Positions 33,119 to 41,270 of a DNA stretch of 61,485 nucleotides are shown here, piece after piece (the first letter of the stretch is position 1; every line of letters begins with the position of its first letter). The position numbers were made by a program, and so were the translations under genes. The DNA lies in NCBI RefSeq assembly GCF_014323705.1, contig NZ_JABVEC010000043.1, forward strand, positions 1 to 61,485, written 5' to 3'. This DNA comes from Actinomadura alba. GTDB lineage: Bacteria > Actinomycetota > Actinomycetes > Streptosporangiales > Streptosporangiaceae. The notes beneath the pieces were generated by a model that was not told where the DNA came from, made no database searches, and saw only the letters and a program-made list of their open reading frames with translations.

Positions 33119-34789
33119 TCACCGTGGACAGCGGCACCCGGCGAACGCCCTCAGCAGGTGACGGCGCTGCCGGTCGCTGAGCCGTCCGACGCGACGTTTC
33201 TCACCCACCCCGCCACGCGCCATCAGCGTCGCGGCCGAAGACGCGTCGTGGCCGGGCAGAGCACGCAGCACCTGTCCCACCCGCAGACGTCTGGCCGCCG
33301 GGTCCCTGCGCTTGAGAACGTCGGCGAGGCTCATCCGGCCGGATCTGACCGCCGCCAGTATCGACGCTCGATCACGCCCGGCGGTGGCGCGCGGCGGCGA
33401 TGTGCTCGGCGCCGGTGCCCTCGGGCCGGGCGCGCTGCTGGCGGCCGGCCGCACCGTCGTGGGCCCGGGCCGGCCCGCCCGGGGTCCGGCCGAACCGCCC
33501 CCGCGCGCGCCGGACCTGCCCGAGCCCGACCTGCCCTGGTCAGACCTGCCCGAGCCGGGTCCGCCCGGGCCCGAGTCGGCGGTGTCGGACCCGCCCGTTC
33601 CCGAGCGGGTGGCGGCGGGGGCGTCCGCACCGGGCCGGGGGATGGCGGCGCCGGTCGTACCGGATCCGGCCGGGTCGCGCCTGGCGGCCGGCGACTTCGC
33701 GGCGGACGGCACCGGCACGGAGGGCCTGCCCGCCCGCGGGCGCGGCGCGGCCGGCCACGATGGCGCCGATGCGGACACCGGCGAGTGACGGTGCCGGGTC
33801 TGCCCCTGGCTCGGCCGGTGACGTGCGGGAGACGATCCATGTCCATGTCCATGTCCATGTCCGGGCGGCGGCCCCAGCTCACCGGGGCGGACGGCGCGGC
33901 GCGGTGGGCGGCCGACATGACCGAACGTCTCGATGTACCGCGTGTTCTGCTCCCGGCCGATCCTGCGCTGCACCTCGTGTGCCATGGCGAGGAGCGCACC
34001 GACCGAGAGGGCGACGACCGCGGCGACCGCGAGGTGCCGGGTGACCAGGCGTTCGCCCTCCCGTTTGTGCACGGCCAGGCGCAGACCGACCACGGCGGTG
34101 CGCAGCAGGATGCCCGCCACCATGCCGAGCAGTACCGGGACGACTTTTCCCGGCAGGGGGCTGACCGTCGCGATGACGACCCCCACCGCGGGGCTGACGC
34201 ACGCCACGACGAGCCATGGGCCGATCCGCTGTTCCGCCATATCCAGCAGTGCCGCCAGCGCCAGCCCTTCACTGGCCGAGTGGACGATGAGCGCCATCAC
34301 GATCAAGACCGAGGTGCTCAGCGCAAGCGTGGCGCCCTCGATCGCCCGATGCGTCGTCAGCGCCGTCGCGGTGCCCACGCCGCCGAACAGCGCGGCCCCG
34401 ACCGCCTCTTTCAGCCGCCGGTGACGTCCCGGCGCGTGCGTCGCGACGACCTCCTCGTCGGAGGCGACCTCGAGCCCGTAGGCCTCTCGGGTGAAAAGGG
34501 CGATGGCGAGGAAGCCGCCCGCGACCGCGACCCCGACCACCCACAGGGGCACGCCCGTCTCGGCCGCGTCGCGCGACGCGTCGGGAAGCAGGTCGGTGAG
34601 AGTCACCACCAGCATCGTCGCGGACGCGATCGCCAGCCACGCCACCACGTGCCGGGACCTGCGGCGGGCCAGCCAGGCCCCCGCGAGGGTGGCGGCCGAG
34701 ACCAGCAGCACGGCGAACCAGACTCTGCCGGCGGGAGGATCCTCGCCCAGCACCGGGTCGGTGGCCTGTATCCAGTGACTGAGCAGCAT
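33119..34789 (-). CDS. ZIP-type metal transporter fused to an mIHF-like nucleic-acid-binding domain
   Basis: A 556-aa protein of three parts. Residues about 1-275 form a ZIP permease: seven or eight helices with the metal-site motifs HRAIEG (H147, E151) and HSASEG (H170, E174), equivalent to the paired HNxPEG motifs of ZIP zinc/iron importers. Residues about 280-470 are a low-complexity Pro/Gly/Ser/Arg/Ala linker with an HGHGHGH run (about 310-317). Residues about 473-550 resemble the actinobacterial integration host factor mIHF: RSGRMSLADVLKRRD, LRVGQVLRALPGHDAS and RRVGRLSDRQRRHLLRAF match its helix, helix-two-turn-helix and end helix. The ATG at 34789 has GAGGAG 9 nt upstream. Frame and composition are continuous, so this is not two joined genes by error as far as I can see. 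Confidence 0.8.
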   Translation of the reverse strand: MLLSHWIQATDPVLGEDPPAGRVWFAVLLVSAATLAGAWLARRRSRHVVAWLAIASATMLVVTLTDLLPDASRDAAETGVPLWVVGVAVAGGFLAIALFTREAYGLEVASDEEVVATHAPGRHRRLKEAVGAALFGGVGTATALTTHRAIEGATLALSTSVLIVMALIVHSASEGLALAALLDMAEQRIGPWLVVACVSPAVGVVIATVSPLPGKVVPVLLGMVAGILLRTAVVGLRLAVHKREGERLVTRHLAVAAVVALSVGALLAMAHEVQRRIGREQNTRYIETFGHVGRPPRRAVRPGELGPPPGHGHGHGHGSSPARHRPSQGQTRHRHSPVSASAPSWPAAPRPRAGRPSVPVPSAAKSPAARRDPAGSGTTGAAIPRPGADAPAATRSGTGGSDTADSGPGGPGSGRSDQGRSGSGRSGARGGGSAGPRAGRPGPTTVRPAASSAPGPRAPAPSTSPPRATAGRDRASILAAVRSGRMSLADVLKRRDPAARRLRVGQVLRALPGHDASSAATLMARGGVGEKRRVGRLSDRQRRHLLRAFAGCRCPR

Positions 34790-34846
34790 GCGCGACACCT
34801 CCTCGACGAACCGGCACCACTTGCTGATCGACCGCCCGCACGGGCG

Positions 34847-35368
34847 TCAGTAGGACTCCTCCCGCTCGTCGATCTCGACGAGCAGGCCGCGCAACTGATC
34901 GATCTGGCTCTCCAGGGTCTCCCTGAGCCGGCCGCCGTAGTCGAGGGCCTCGCGCCTGACGACGTCGGCCCTGTCGCGGGCCACCGCGATGATCTCTCGG
35001 GCCTGCTGGTGGGCCTCCTCGATCGCCCGGTCAGCGGTCTGCTGGGCCAGCGCGACGATGCGCGAAGCGCTGTCGCCCGCCGTTCCCGTGCCGTGCCGGG
35101 AGGACTCGAGCCGGGCCCTCAGCGCCGCGTTGTCGCGCAGCACCCTGGTCAACGTGGTCTCGACCTCGTACAGAAAGGTGTCGACCTCACCCAGGTCGTA
35201 GCCCTCGCGGAAGCGGACGGTGGCGAACACCTTGTTGTGCACGTCGGCCGGGGTGAGCCAGCCGGCTCCGGAGGCGGGGTCGAGCCCGGGCTCGACAGGC
35301 CCCTCGGTGGCATCCGGGTTCCCGCCGGGAGCGTCGGCGTGGGCGATAACGTCGTCGAGCTGCGTCAT
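34847..35368 (-). CDS. DivIVA-domain coiled-coil protein
   Basis: A 173-aa protein. A DivIVA N-terminal domain lies at about residues 36-75 (LTPADVHNKVFATVRFREGY, DLGEVDTFLYEVE) and a coiled coil at about 76-170. The family binds curved membrane and organises polar growth or division in actinobacteria. It is shorter than the main Wag31/DivIVA and lies outside the division cluster, so it is a paralog. It is 57 bp upstream of the ZIP-mIHF gene on the same strand and could be co-transcribed with it. The ATG at 35368 is preferred because the DivIVA domain then sits normally; GAAGGG is upstream. Confidence 0.85.
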   Translation of the reverse strand: MTQLDDVIAHADAPGGNPDATEGPVEPGLDPASGAGWLTPADVHNKVFATVRFREGYDLGEVDTFLYEVETTLTRVLRDNAALRARLESSRHGTGTAGDSASRIVALAQQTADRAIEEAHQQAREIIAVARDRADVVRREALDYGGRLRETLESQIDQLRGLLVEIDEREESY

Positions 35369-35477
35369 GATGGGGGAACCCTTCTCGATCAGGTCGCAGG
35401 GCCGATCCACACACAACGCTACCCTTTCATTGCTCTGAGTAATCGCCGCCTTGGTTGACATCCGAGCGGACGCGGGT

Positions 35478-35533
35478 AAAAAAAAACGAGGTCGCGGACG
35501 GCCGGCGGGAGCCCGCCGGCCGCGCGTGACCTC
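35478..35533 (-). terminator. Strong intrinsic terminator after the 85-aa gene
   Basis: On the minus strand a long GC-rich stem (outer GAGGTC/GACCTC, inner GGCCGGCGGG/CCCGCCGGCC) is followed by G and nine T residues (35486-35478). This is the clearest intrinsic terminator in the window. The outer stem begins at the stop codon of the upstream gene. Confidence 0.93.
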
Positions 35534-35789
35534 AATGCCCCTCGGAGCCCTCGCCCGATGGCCTGGCCTGCCCGTCACCCGTCACCGGGTGCTCCACCAG
35601 CGCGAGGATCCGGCTGGCCATGAACCGGGCCGTGCGCACCGGGGTGCCCGTCCGCGTCACCTCGCTGACCTCGACCACACCCCGCCTGTTCGTGATGTCG
35701 ACCCGCCGCCCGGCGCGGGTGGCGACCACCTCGTACGTCCGCGTCACCCCGCCGGCATCGATGACGATTTCGACCCAGTCGCCCTTCAT
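35532..35789 (-). CDS. Small conserved protein of unknown function
   Basis: An 85-aa protein, beta-rich in the first 45 residues (GDWVEIVIDAGGVTRTYEVV, DITNRRGVVEVSEV) with a short helix after it and a polar tail. I cannot name a family. The ATG follows GGAGGG at about 10 nt. The dyad GGTTC-N4-GAACC (35840-35853) and a TATAAC -10-like element lie upstream, and a strong terminator overlaps the stop, so it is a complete single-gene unit. Confidence 0.6.
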   Translation of the reverse strand: MKGDWVEIVIDAGGVTRTYEVVATRAGRRVDITNRRGVVEVSEVTRTGTPVRTARFMASRILALVEHPVTGDGQARPSGEGSEGH

Positions 35790-35839
35790 GGCGTGACCCT
35801 CCGCCTCGTCGAACGTATATTCGAGTTATACCCACTGAG

Positions 35840-35853
35840 GGTTCGGTTGAACC
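35840..35853. promoter_or_regulatory. Dyad upstream of the 85-aa gene
   Basis: GGTTC-GGTT-GAACC is a perfect 5-bp dyad just upstream of the TATAAC-like -10 (minus strand, about 35830). It lies where an activator or repressor of the small gene would bind. Confidence 0.35.
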
Positions 35854-35877
35854 GGTCATTGACGACGAATCGGCTGG

Positions 35878-36633
35878 TCAGCCGAGGAGAAGCTTGCCGA
35901 CCGCGATGAGGCCGACGGCCACGATGAAGGCACGCAGCGCCGCGGCCGGCAACCGGCGCCCGAAGGCCGCGCCCAGCAGCCCACCGAGCGTCGATCCGAT
36001 CGCGATGAGCGCGACCACCGCCCAGTCGACGTCGGCCACTGCCACGAAGAGCACCGCGGCGGCCGCGTTGACCAGACCCGTCAGCACGTTCTTGGTGCCG
36101 ACGATCCGTTGCAGGTCGTCGTCGAGGAAGATGCCGAGCAGCGCGATCAGGACGACGCCCTGGGCCGCGCCGAAATAACCCCCGTAGACGCCGGCGCCGA
36201 AGACACCGGCCCAGAGCCACGGCCCACCGTGCGGGTGGTGCTTCTCGCGCCGCGCCGCCAGCCACCCGTTCAGCCGCGGCTGGACGATCACGAGCACCAG
36301 CGCGATCAGGATCAGCACGGGGACGATGACGTCGAACGCGCCCTTGAGCACGCTGAGCAGCAGCGCACCGCCGAGGAGCGACCCGAGCACGGAGGCGACG
36401 CCGAGCCGGATCAGCCGGCCGCGCTGCCCGTCGAGCTCCCTGCGGTAACCGAAGACCCCCGCCGCCGAGCCCGGCACCAGGCCGACGTTGTTGGACACGT
36501 TCGCGACGACCGGCGGGTACCCGAGGGCGATGAGGACGGGAAAGGTGAAGAGCGACCCGGAGCCCACGACCGCGTTGATTCCGCCCGCCGCGGTGCCGGC
36601 GCCGAAGACGGCTACCGCCTCGAGGGCATTCAC
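35878..36633 (-). CDS. TauE/SafE-family anion permease
   Basis: A 251-aa membrane protein with about eight helices and the TauE/SafE signature in its first half (GTAAGGINAVVGSGSLFTFP and NVSNNVGLVPG). The second half repeats the pattern (GVYGGYFGAAQGV, GTKNVLTGLVNA). The family exports sulfite, sulfoacetate or related anions. No sulfur-metabolism genes are next to it, so the substrate is open. The start is GTG at 36633. Confidence 0.88.
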   Translation of the reverse strand: MNALEAVAVFGAGTAAGGINAVVGSGSLFTFPVLIALGYPPVVANVSNNVGLVPGSAAGVFGYRRELDGQRGRLIRLGVASVLGSLLGGALLLSVLKGAFDVIVPVLILIALVLVIVQPRLNGWLAARREKHHPHGGPWLWAGVFGAGVYGGYFGAAQGVVLIALLGIFLDDDLQRIVGTKNVLTGLVNAAAAVLFVAVADVDWAVVALIAIGSTLGGLLGAAFGRRLPAAALRAFIVAVGLIAVGKLLLG

Positions 36634-36744
36634 CCGAACTCGGCCCGGCCGAACGTGCTGGTCACGCGCTCGATGGTAGAACCGGCCCGATCACGCGGTG
36701 AGACCAGGGACCGATTTCCGCCCCCGCCGCCGTCACCGTCACCG

Positions 36745-37533
36745 TCAGCGAGTGGCGCGCGCGTACCAGCGCCCGTCCTGACGCTCGACGGTCAGCGGCA
36801 GCCCGAAGCACTTCGTCAGGTGCCGGCTCGTGAACACCTCGTCGACCTTCCCCATGGCGATCACCGAGCCGCGCCGGATCAGCAGCGCGTGCGTGAAGCC
36901 CTCGGGCACCTCTTCCACGTGGTGGGTCACGAGCACCATCGAGGGTGCCATCGGATCGTCGGCCAGCCGACTGAGCCGGGCCAGCAGGTTCTCGCGGCCG
37001 CCCAGGTCGAGACCGGCGGCGGGCTCGTCGAGCAGCAACAGCTCGGGGTCGGGCATCAGCGCCCGGGCGATCAGCACTCGCTTGCGCTCGCCCTCCGACA
37101 GGGTCGAGAAACGACGCCGGATCAGGCTCGCGCAGCCGAGCGCGTCGAGCAGTTCGACGGCCCGGGTGAGGTCGGTGGAGTCGTACTCCTCCTTCCACCG
37201 CCCGATGATGGCGTACGAGCCCGTCAGCACCAGGTCGATGACCTTCTCGTTCGCGGGCACCTTCTCGGCGACCGCCGCGCTCGTGAAGCCGATGCGCGGT
37301 CTCAGGTCGAAGACATCGGTCTTGCCCAGCCGCTCGCCGAGCACCGAGACGGTGCCCTCGCTCGGATGCAGTGTGGTGGCCGCCACCTGCAAAAGCGTCG
37401 TCTTACCGGCCCCGTTGGGACCGATGATGACCCACCGCTCGCTCTCGTTGACCGTCCAGTCGATGTTCCGGAGCAGTGCCGCCCCGTCGCGTCGGACCCC
37501 GACACCGTGAAGTTGCAGTACCTCTCCGGTCAT
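36745..37533 (-). CDS. ABC transporter ATP-binding protein
   Basis: A 262-aa ATPase: Walker A GPNGAGKT (38-45), signature LSEGERKR, Walker B LLLLDEPAAGLD, and the switch histidine in VTHHVEEV. It is closest in pattern to iron-chelate or molybdate-type single ATPases (ModF-like). There is no permease or binding protein beside it, so it may work with distant subunits or have a non-transport role. The ATG at 37533 is supported by GGAAGGG. Confidence 0.82.
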   Translation of the reverse strand: MTGEVLQLHGVGVRRDGAALLRNIDWTVNESERWVIIGPNGAGKTTLLQVAATTLHPSEGTVSVLGERLGKTDVFDLRPRIGFTSAAVAEKVPANEKVIDLVLTGSYAIIGRWKEEYDSTDLTRAVELLDALGCASLIRRRFSTLSEGERKRVLIARALMPDPELLLLDEPAAGLDLGGRENLLARLSRLADDPMAPSMVLVTHHVEEVPEGFTHALLIRRGSVIAMGKVDEVFTSRHLTKCFGLPLTVERQDGRWYARATR

Positions 37534-37592
37534 CGCGCCCTTCCCCAAGGAATCCCGTCTCAGTGGACGAACTTATGCCATCTGGAGCACTT

Positions 37593-38378
37593 ATGGTGGT
37601 CGGCATGCACGTCGCACAAGCCTCCCCTGCACTCGTCGCCTGGGGCAACGCCTGGTTGAGCGGCCACGTGGGGCTCGACGAGGCCGCCGATGCCGTCGAA
37701 CAGATGTGCGGCCAGCACGTGGTGACCGGCATCCCGGGAGAGAGCGGCGAGATCCCCCTGCGGCGCGGGCTGGGCTGTCTGCGGGTGGCCGGGATGAGCG
37801 CGCTCAAGCTGGCCCTGCCGGTCCCCGGCGACCTCCTGGGGCTCACCGGGCCGCCGGAGCTCAACACGGCCGCGCTCGAGGCGGGTGGGGCCGCCCTCGT
37901 CACCCTGACCTCCGGGCCCGTCGGTCTCGTGCCGGCCGAGGATCGCCGCGGCTCCTCCTACGTCGGCGTGCGGTGGAACGTTCTCAACGCGCGGCCGGGC
38001 GTCGCCGACGTGCCATCGCTGCCGGAGGCCGACCACCAGTTGTCCCTCGCCCTCAGGGACGCGACGGACGCGCTCCTCATGGTCGAGGATGTGACGGACT
38101 GGCGGCCCGAGATGGCCGAGGCCCTCACCGCCGTGCGGGAGTCCCATCGCGGTGAGCCGGCGGGCGAACTGGCACCCGGTTACCATGCGCGCGCGCACCG
38201 CGTGGCCGCCCTGGCCGGGCGGCTGTCCGTGGTCGTCGACCTGGCCCGGCGGGTGGAGAGCGAGGGACTCACCGCCGACCAGATGCGCCGGCGCGCCGAC
38301 GCCCTGCGCCTGCTCGACCGAGCCGTACGGCGCGCCAGCGTCGCCGCCCACAACAGCGCATTCGATCCGGTGCCGTGA
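37593..38378 (+). CDS. Conserved protein of unknown function, first gene of a two-component operon
   Basis: A 261-aa soluble protein. The N-terminal part has LVAWGNAWLSGHVGLDEAAD, then a mixed alpha/beta core with GLTGPPELNTAALEAGGA and WNVLNARPG, and a helical, arginine-rich C-terminus. I recognise no domain. GGAG at 37583-37586 sets the ATG at 37593. The stop overlaps the GTG of the histidine kinase (GTGA), so the two are translationally coupled, suggesting that this protein feeds or modulates the kinase. Confidence 0.72.
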   Translation: MVVGMHVAQASPALVAWGNAWLSGHVGLDEAADAVEQMCGQHVVTGIPGESGEIPLRRGLGCLRVAGMSALKLALPVPGDLLGLTGPPELNTAALEAGGAALVTLTSGPVGLVPAEDRRGSSYVGVRWNVLNARPGVADVPSLPEADHQLSLALRDATDALLMVEDVTDWRPEMAEALTAVRESHRGEPAGELAPGYHARAHRVAALAGRLSVVVDLARRVESEGLTADQMRRRADALRLLDRAVRRASVAAHNSAFDPVP

Positions 38379-39517
38379 ACACTCAATGCACGGCCTGCGC
38401 CGACCGGGGGGTCGCCCTTCACGCCGTGAGCGCGGCGGTGCTCGCCGTCACGCGGCACCTGTCCGTGCAGGAGGTGTTGCAGGTCATCGTGCGGGCGGCG
38501 GCCCAGCTGCTGGACGCCCGCCACGGCGCGCTGGGCGTGCCCGACGAACAGGGGTCCTTCGCCGAGTTCGTCGTCGAGGGAGTCTCGGACGAGGAGTGGG
38601 CGGCGATCGGGCCGCTGCCCCGCCAGCACGGCATGCTGGCCGTGATGCTCCGGGAGCCGCGGACGCATCGCCTCACCGACATCCGCAGGGAACCCGACTT
38701 CGACGGCTGGCCGACCGCGCACCCGATCCTCAAGGACTTCCTCGGGGTACCGATCCGCGACGGCGACCAGACGCTGGGCATCATCTTCCTCGCCAACAAG
38801 CGCGTCCCCGGCGGCTTCACCGAGGACGATGAGGAGTTGCTCACGCTCTTCGCGGCGCACGCGGCCATGGCCCTGACCAATGCGCGGCTGCACGAGCGCG
38901 GGCGTGAGCTGACCGTCGTCGAGGAGCGCAACCGGCTTGCCCGTGAGCTGCACGACGCGGTGGCCCAGAAGCTCTTCTCGCTCCGGCTGACCGCACGTGC
39001 GGCCGCCGCGCTGGCGGTCCGCGATCCGGACCGTACGGTCGCGGAGCTCGAGCGGGTCGAGCGGCTCGCCGGCGAGGCGCTCGCCGAGCTGCGCGCCGTG
39101 ATCTTCGAGCTGCGCCCGGCCGACCTCACCGGCGACGGCCTCGTCGCTTCACTGCGCAAGCACGTCGAAGTGCTCGACCGGGTCTACGACGCCGAGCTCA
39201 CGTTCGCCGCCGACCCGGGGATCGCGCTGACCGGCCAGGGTGAGGCGGTGACGTTCCGCGTCGCCCAGGAGGCGTTGTTCAACGCGTTGCGACACGCCCG
39301 GGCGACCAGGATCACCGTACGGCTGTCAACTTCGGCCGGCCATGTGATCCTGGAGGTCTATGACGACGGCGGCGGATTCGACGTCGCGGCCGAGAGCGGC
39401 CGCGACGGGCTGGGGCTGACATCGATGCGAGACCGGGCCATGTCGATCGGGGGCACCCTGACCATCGGGTCCGGGGGCGGCGACGGCACACTCGTCCGGC
39501 TGGAGGTCCCGCTGTGA
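38375..39517 (+). CDS. GAF-domain sensor histidine kinase (NarL/DevS-like)
   Basis: A 380-aa cytoplasmic kinase with no membrane helix. A GAF sensor domain lies at about 27-170 (LLDARHGALGV, FLGVPIRDGDQTLGIIFLANK). The HisKA_3 dimerisation domain has H193 in RLARELHDAVAQKLF, and the ATPase domain follows with TFRVAQEALFNALRHA and DDGGGFD. The N-terminal CTAC pair may be a metal or redox site. It overlaps both neighbours by 4 bp (GTGA), so the three-gene unit is tightly coupled. Confidence 0.92.
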   Translation: MNTQCTACADRGVALHAVSAAVLAVTRHLSVQEVLQVIVRAAAQLLDARHGALGVPDEQGSFAEFVVEGVSDEEWAAIGPLPRQHGMLAVMLREPRTHRLTDIRREPDFDGWPTAHPILKDFLGVPIRDGDQTLGIIFLANKRVPGGFTEDDEELLTLFAAHAAMALTNARLHERGRELTVVEERNRLARELHDAVAQKLFSLRLTARAAAALAVRDPDRTVAELERVERLAGEALAELRAVIFELRPADLTGDGLVASLRKHVEVLDRVYDAELTFAADPGIALTGQGEAVTFRVAQEALFNALRHARATRITVRLSTSAGHVILEVYDDGGGFDVAAESGRDGLGLTSMRDRAMSIGGTLTIGSGGGDGTLVRLEVPL

Positions 39518-40155
39518 TCCGCGTGCTGATCGCCGATGACCATCCCGTCGTACGGCAGGGACTGCGGACCTTCCTCGGCGTGCAAGAGGACATCGAGGTG
39601 GTGGGCGAGGCGACCGACGGAACCGACGCGGTCACGCTGGCCGAGTCGCTCGAACCGGACGTGGTCCTGCTCGATCTCAACATGCCCGGGGTCGACGGCC
39701 AGGCGGCGCTGGGCGAACTGCGCGCCCGCGGGGTCGGGGCGCGGGTGCTCGTGCTCACCAGCATGAGCGAACGCGCCCTGGTGCCACCGGCCGTGCGCGC
39801 GAGCGCGGCCGGCTACCTGTACAAAGACGTCGACCCGGACGCCCTCGTGCGGGCCATCCGGGCGGTGAACGACGGGCATGTGCTGTTCGCGCCCGAGGCC
39901 GCCGACGCGATGCTCCCGCCGGCCGCAGGAGGCGGGGCCGGGCGGGATCCCGGGCTCGCCGCGCTGACCGAACGGGAGCGCGAAGTGCTCGTCCAGATCG
40001 CCCTCGGCCGGTCCAACCGGGAGATCGCCCGTGCCCTTGTTGTCTCAGAGAAGACGATCAAGACCCATGTTTCCAATATCCTGATGAAGCTCGGCCTCGC
40101 CGACCGTACCCAGGCGGCTCTGCACGCCGTCCGGAACGGGCTCGTCGAGGGCTAG
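39514..40155 (+). CDS. NarL/FixJ-family response regulator
   Basis: A 213-aa regulator. The receiver domain (1-120) has acidic residues D8 and D9, phospho-acceptor D54 (VVLLDLNMPG) and the conserved lysine in YLYKDVD. A LuxR-type helix-turn-helix lies at about 147-205 (LTEREREVLVQIALGRSNRE, VSEKTIKTHVSNILMKL). The start codon overlaps the kinase stop. The kinase and regulator form a complete pair. Confidence 0.93.
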   Translation: MIRVLIADDHPVVRQGLRTFLGVQEDIEVVGEATDGTDAVTLAESLEPDVVLLDLNMPGVDGQAALGELRARGVGARVLVLTSMSERALVPPAVRASAAGYLYKDVDPDALVRAIRAVNDGHVLFAPEAADAMLPPAAGGGAGRDPGLAALTEREREVLVQIALGRSNREIARALVVSEKTIKTHVSNILMKLGLADRTQAALHAVRNGLVEG

Positions 40156-40191
40156 CGAACCCTACTCACGAGATCGACATCCAAAATCAGT

Positions 40192-40944
40192 ATGAACGTC
40201 GCAATCAAGTACACCGCAGGCTCGGACGTCGGGGTCAGCCGCCAGAACAACGAGGACTCCGCGTACGCGGGCCCCTTCCTGCTCGCAGTCGCCGACGGCA
40301 TGGGCGGATACGCCGGCGGTGAGGTCGCGAGCTCGACGGTCATCGAATCTCTCCGGTCCGTCGACGCGCAGGTGCCGCCGGATCGGCTGGTCGACACGCT
40401 CGGCGAGGCCGTGGAACGCGCCCACGCGAGGTTGCGCGATGTGATCGCGGAGCACCCGGAACTCGACCGGATGGGCACCACGCTGACCGCCCTCCTGTGG
40501 TCGGGCCCGTACATGGCGCTGGCCCACATCGGCGACTCGCGCGGCTATCTGCTCCGCGGGGGCGAGTTGTTCCAGATCACCGAAGACCACACCCTCGACA
40601 AGCTGCTCGAGGGCGAGGCCGGGCCGTCACGGCTGTCCAACGTGCTGTTCCGCGTGCTCGACGGCCGCAGTGAGGGCGAGCCGGACATGTCGCCACGCGA
40701 GGCCAAGGTCGGCGACCGCTATCTGCTGTGCTCCGACGGGCTGACCGCGGTCGTCGGCCCGCAGCAGATCTACGAGGTGCTGACCGGCACCGACGATCTC
40801 GACGAGGCCGTACGTCGGCTCATCGAGCTGGCCAACCAGGGCGGCGGCCCGGACAACATCACCTGTGTGCTCGCCGACGTGGTCGAAGGCCCGACGGAGC
40901 AGAGAGCGCCCGTGATCGTGGGTGCCGCGGCCAACAACGGGTGA
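40192..40944 (+). CDS. PP2C-family Ser/Thr protein phosphatase
   Basis: A 250-aa Mn/Mg-dependent phosphatase of the PstP/PrpC type with the expected motifs in order: GVSRQNNEDSAY, VADGMGGYAGGE, GTTLTALLW, IGDSRGYLLRGG, CSDGLT and GGGPDNITCVLADV. It lacks the C-terminal membrane helix of PstP, so it is soluble. It may counter the Ser/Thr kinases of the cell. No ribosome site is visible before the ATG. Confidence 0.92.
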   Translation: MNVAIKYTAGSDVGVSRQNNEDSAYAGPFLLAVADGMGGYAGGEVASSTVIESLRSVDAQVPPDRLVDTLGEAVERAHARLRDVIAEHPELDRMGTTLTALLWSGPYMALAHIGDSRGYLLRGGELFQITEDHTLDKLLEGEAGPSRLSNVLFRVLDGRSEGEPDMSPREAKVGDRYLLCSDGLTAVVGPQQIYEVLTGTDDLDEAVRRLIELANQGGGPDNITCVLADVVEGPTEQRAPVIVGAAANNG

Positions 40945-40995
40945 GGCCGCCCGGTCACCGCGGCCGTCTCGCGCGGTGACGGCTCCGGTCGCCCA

Positions 40996-41040
40996 TGTCA
41001 GCCTGGGCTGACATTCTTCTCGTGTCAGCCTAGACTGACA
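40996..41040. promoter_or_regulatory. Promoter with twin 18-bp palindromic operators
   Basis: TGTCAGCCTGGGCTGACA (40996-41013) and TGTCAGCCTAGACTGACA (41023-41040) are dyads with perfect TGTCAG/CTGACA arms. The first ends in CTGACA (-35, 41008-41013) and the second contains TAGACT (-10, 41031-41036), 17 bp apart. The start point would fall at about 41043, the A of the ATG, so the mRNA is probably leaderless. A protein bound to either site would block polymerase. Confidence 0.85.
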
Positions 41041-41042
41041 CC

Positions 41043-41270
41043 ATGACGACGATGACGGAACTGGCGGCGGCCGTGGACAGCCGCGATCCGGCCACCGGAC
41101 TGGCGGCGGTGGCCGCCCTGCGCAGGCTGGCCGAAGAACTCGAGGCTCTGCACGTGAGCAACGCCCGCGCCCAGGGCTGGTCATGGGAGGCGATCGCCTC
41201 CGCACTGGGCGTACGCAGGCAGTCCGCGCACAAGAAGCACGCCGGCCGGATAGCCGAGGGCCGGCCATGA
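41043..41270 (+). CDS. Small helix-turn-helix protein, probable autoregulator
   Basis: A 75-aa protein: an N-terminal helix (AAVDSRDPATGLAAVAALRRL) and a C-terminal helix-turn-helix (GWSWEAIASALGVRRQSAHKKH). No ligand domain is present. The twin palindromes in its own promoter make autoregulation likely. Its stop overlaps the ATG of the Clp_N-domain gene (ATGA), so both products are made together. This pairing occurs in other actinomycetes as far as I recall, but I know of no assigned function. Confidence 0.85.
   Translation: MTTMTELAAAVDSRDPATGLAAVAALRRLAEELEALHVSNARAQGWSWEAIASALGVRRQSAHKKHAGRIAEGRP

Noticed and set aside
33312..33788. Pro/Ala-rich plus-strand open frame within the ZIP-mIHF linker region
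   Set aside because: It is the antisense reading of the low-complexity linker and has no ribosome site or domain.
35455..35460. TTGACA on the plus strand near the DivIVA promoter region
   Set aside because: No -10 at the right distance and no plus-strand gene downstream.
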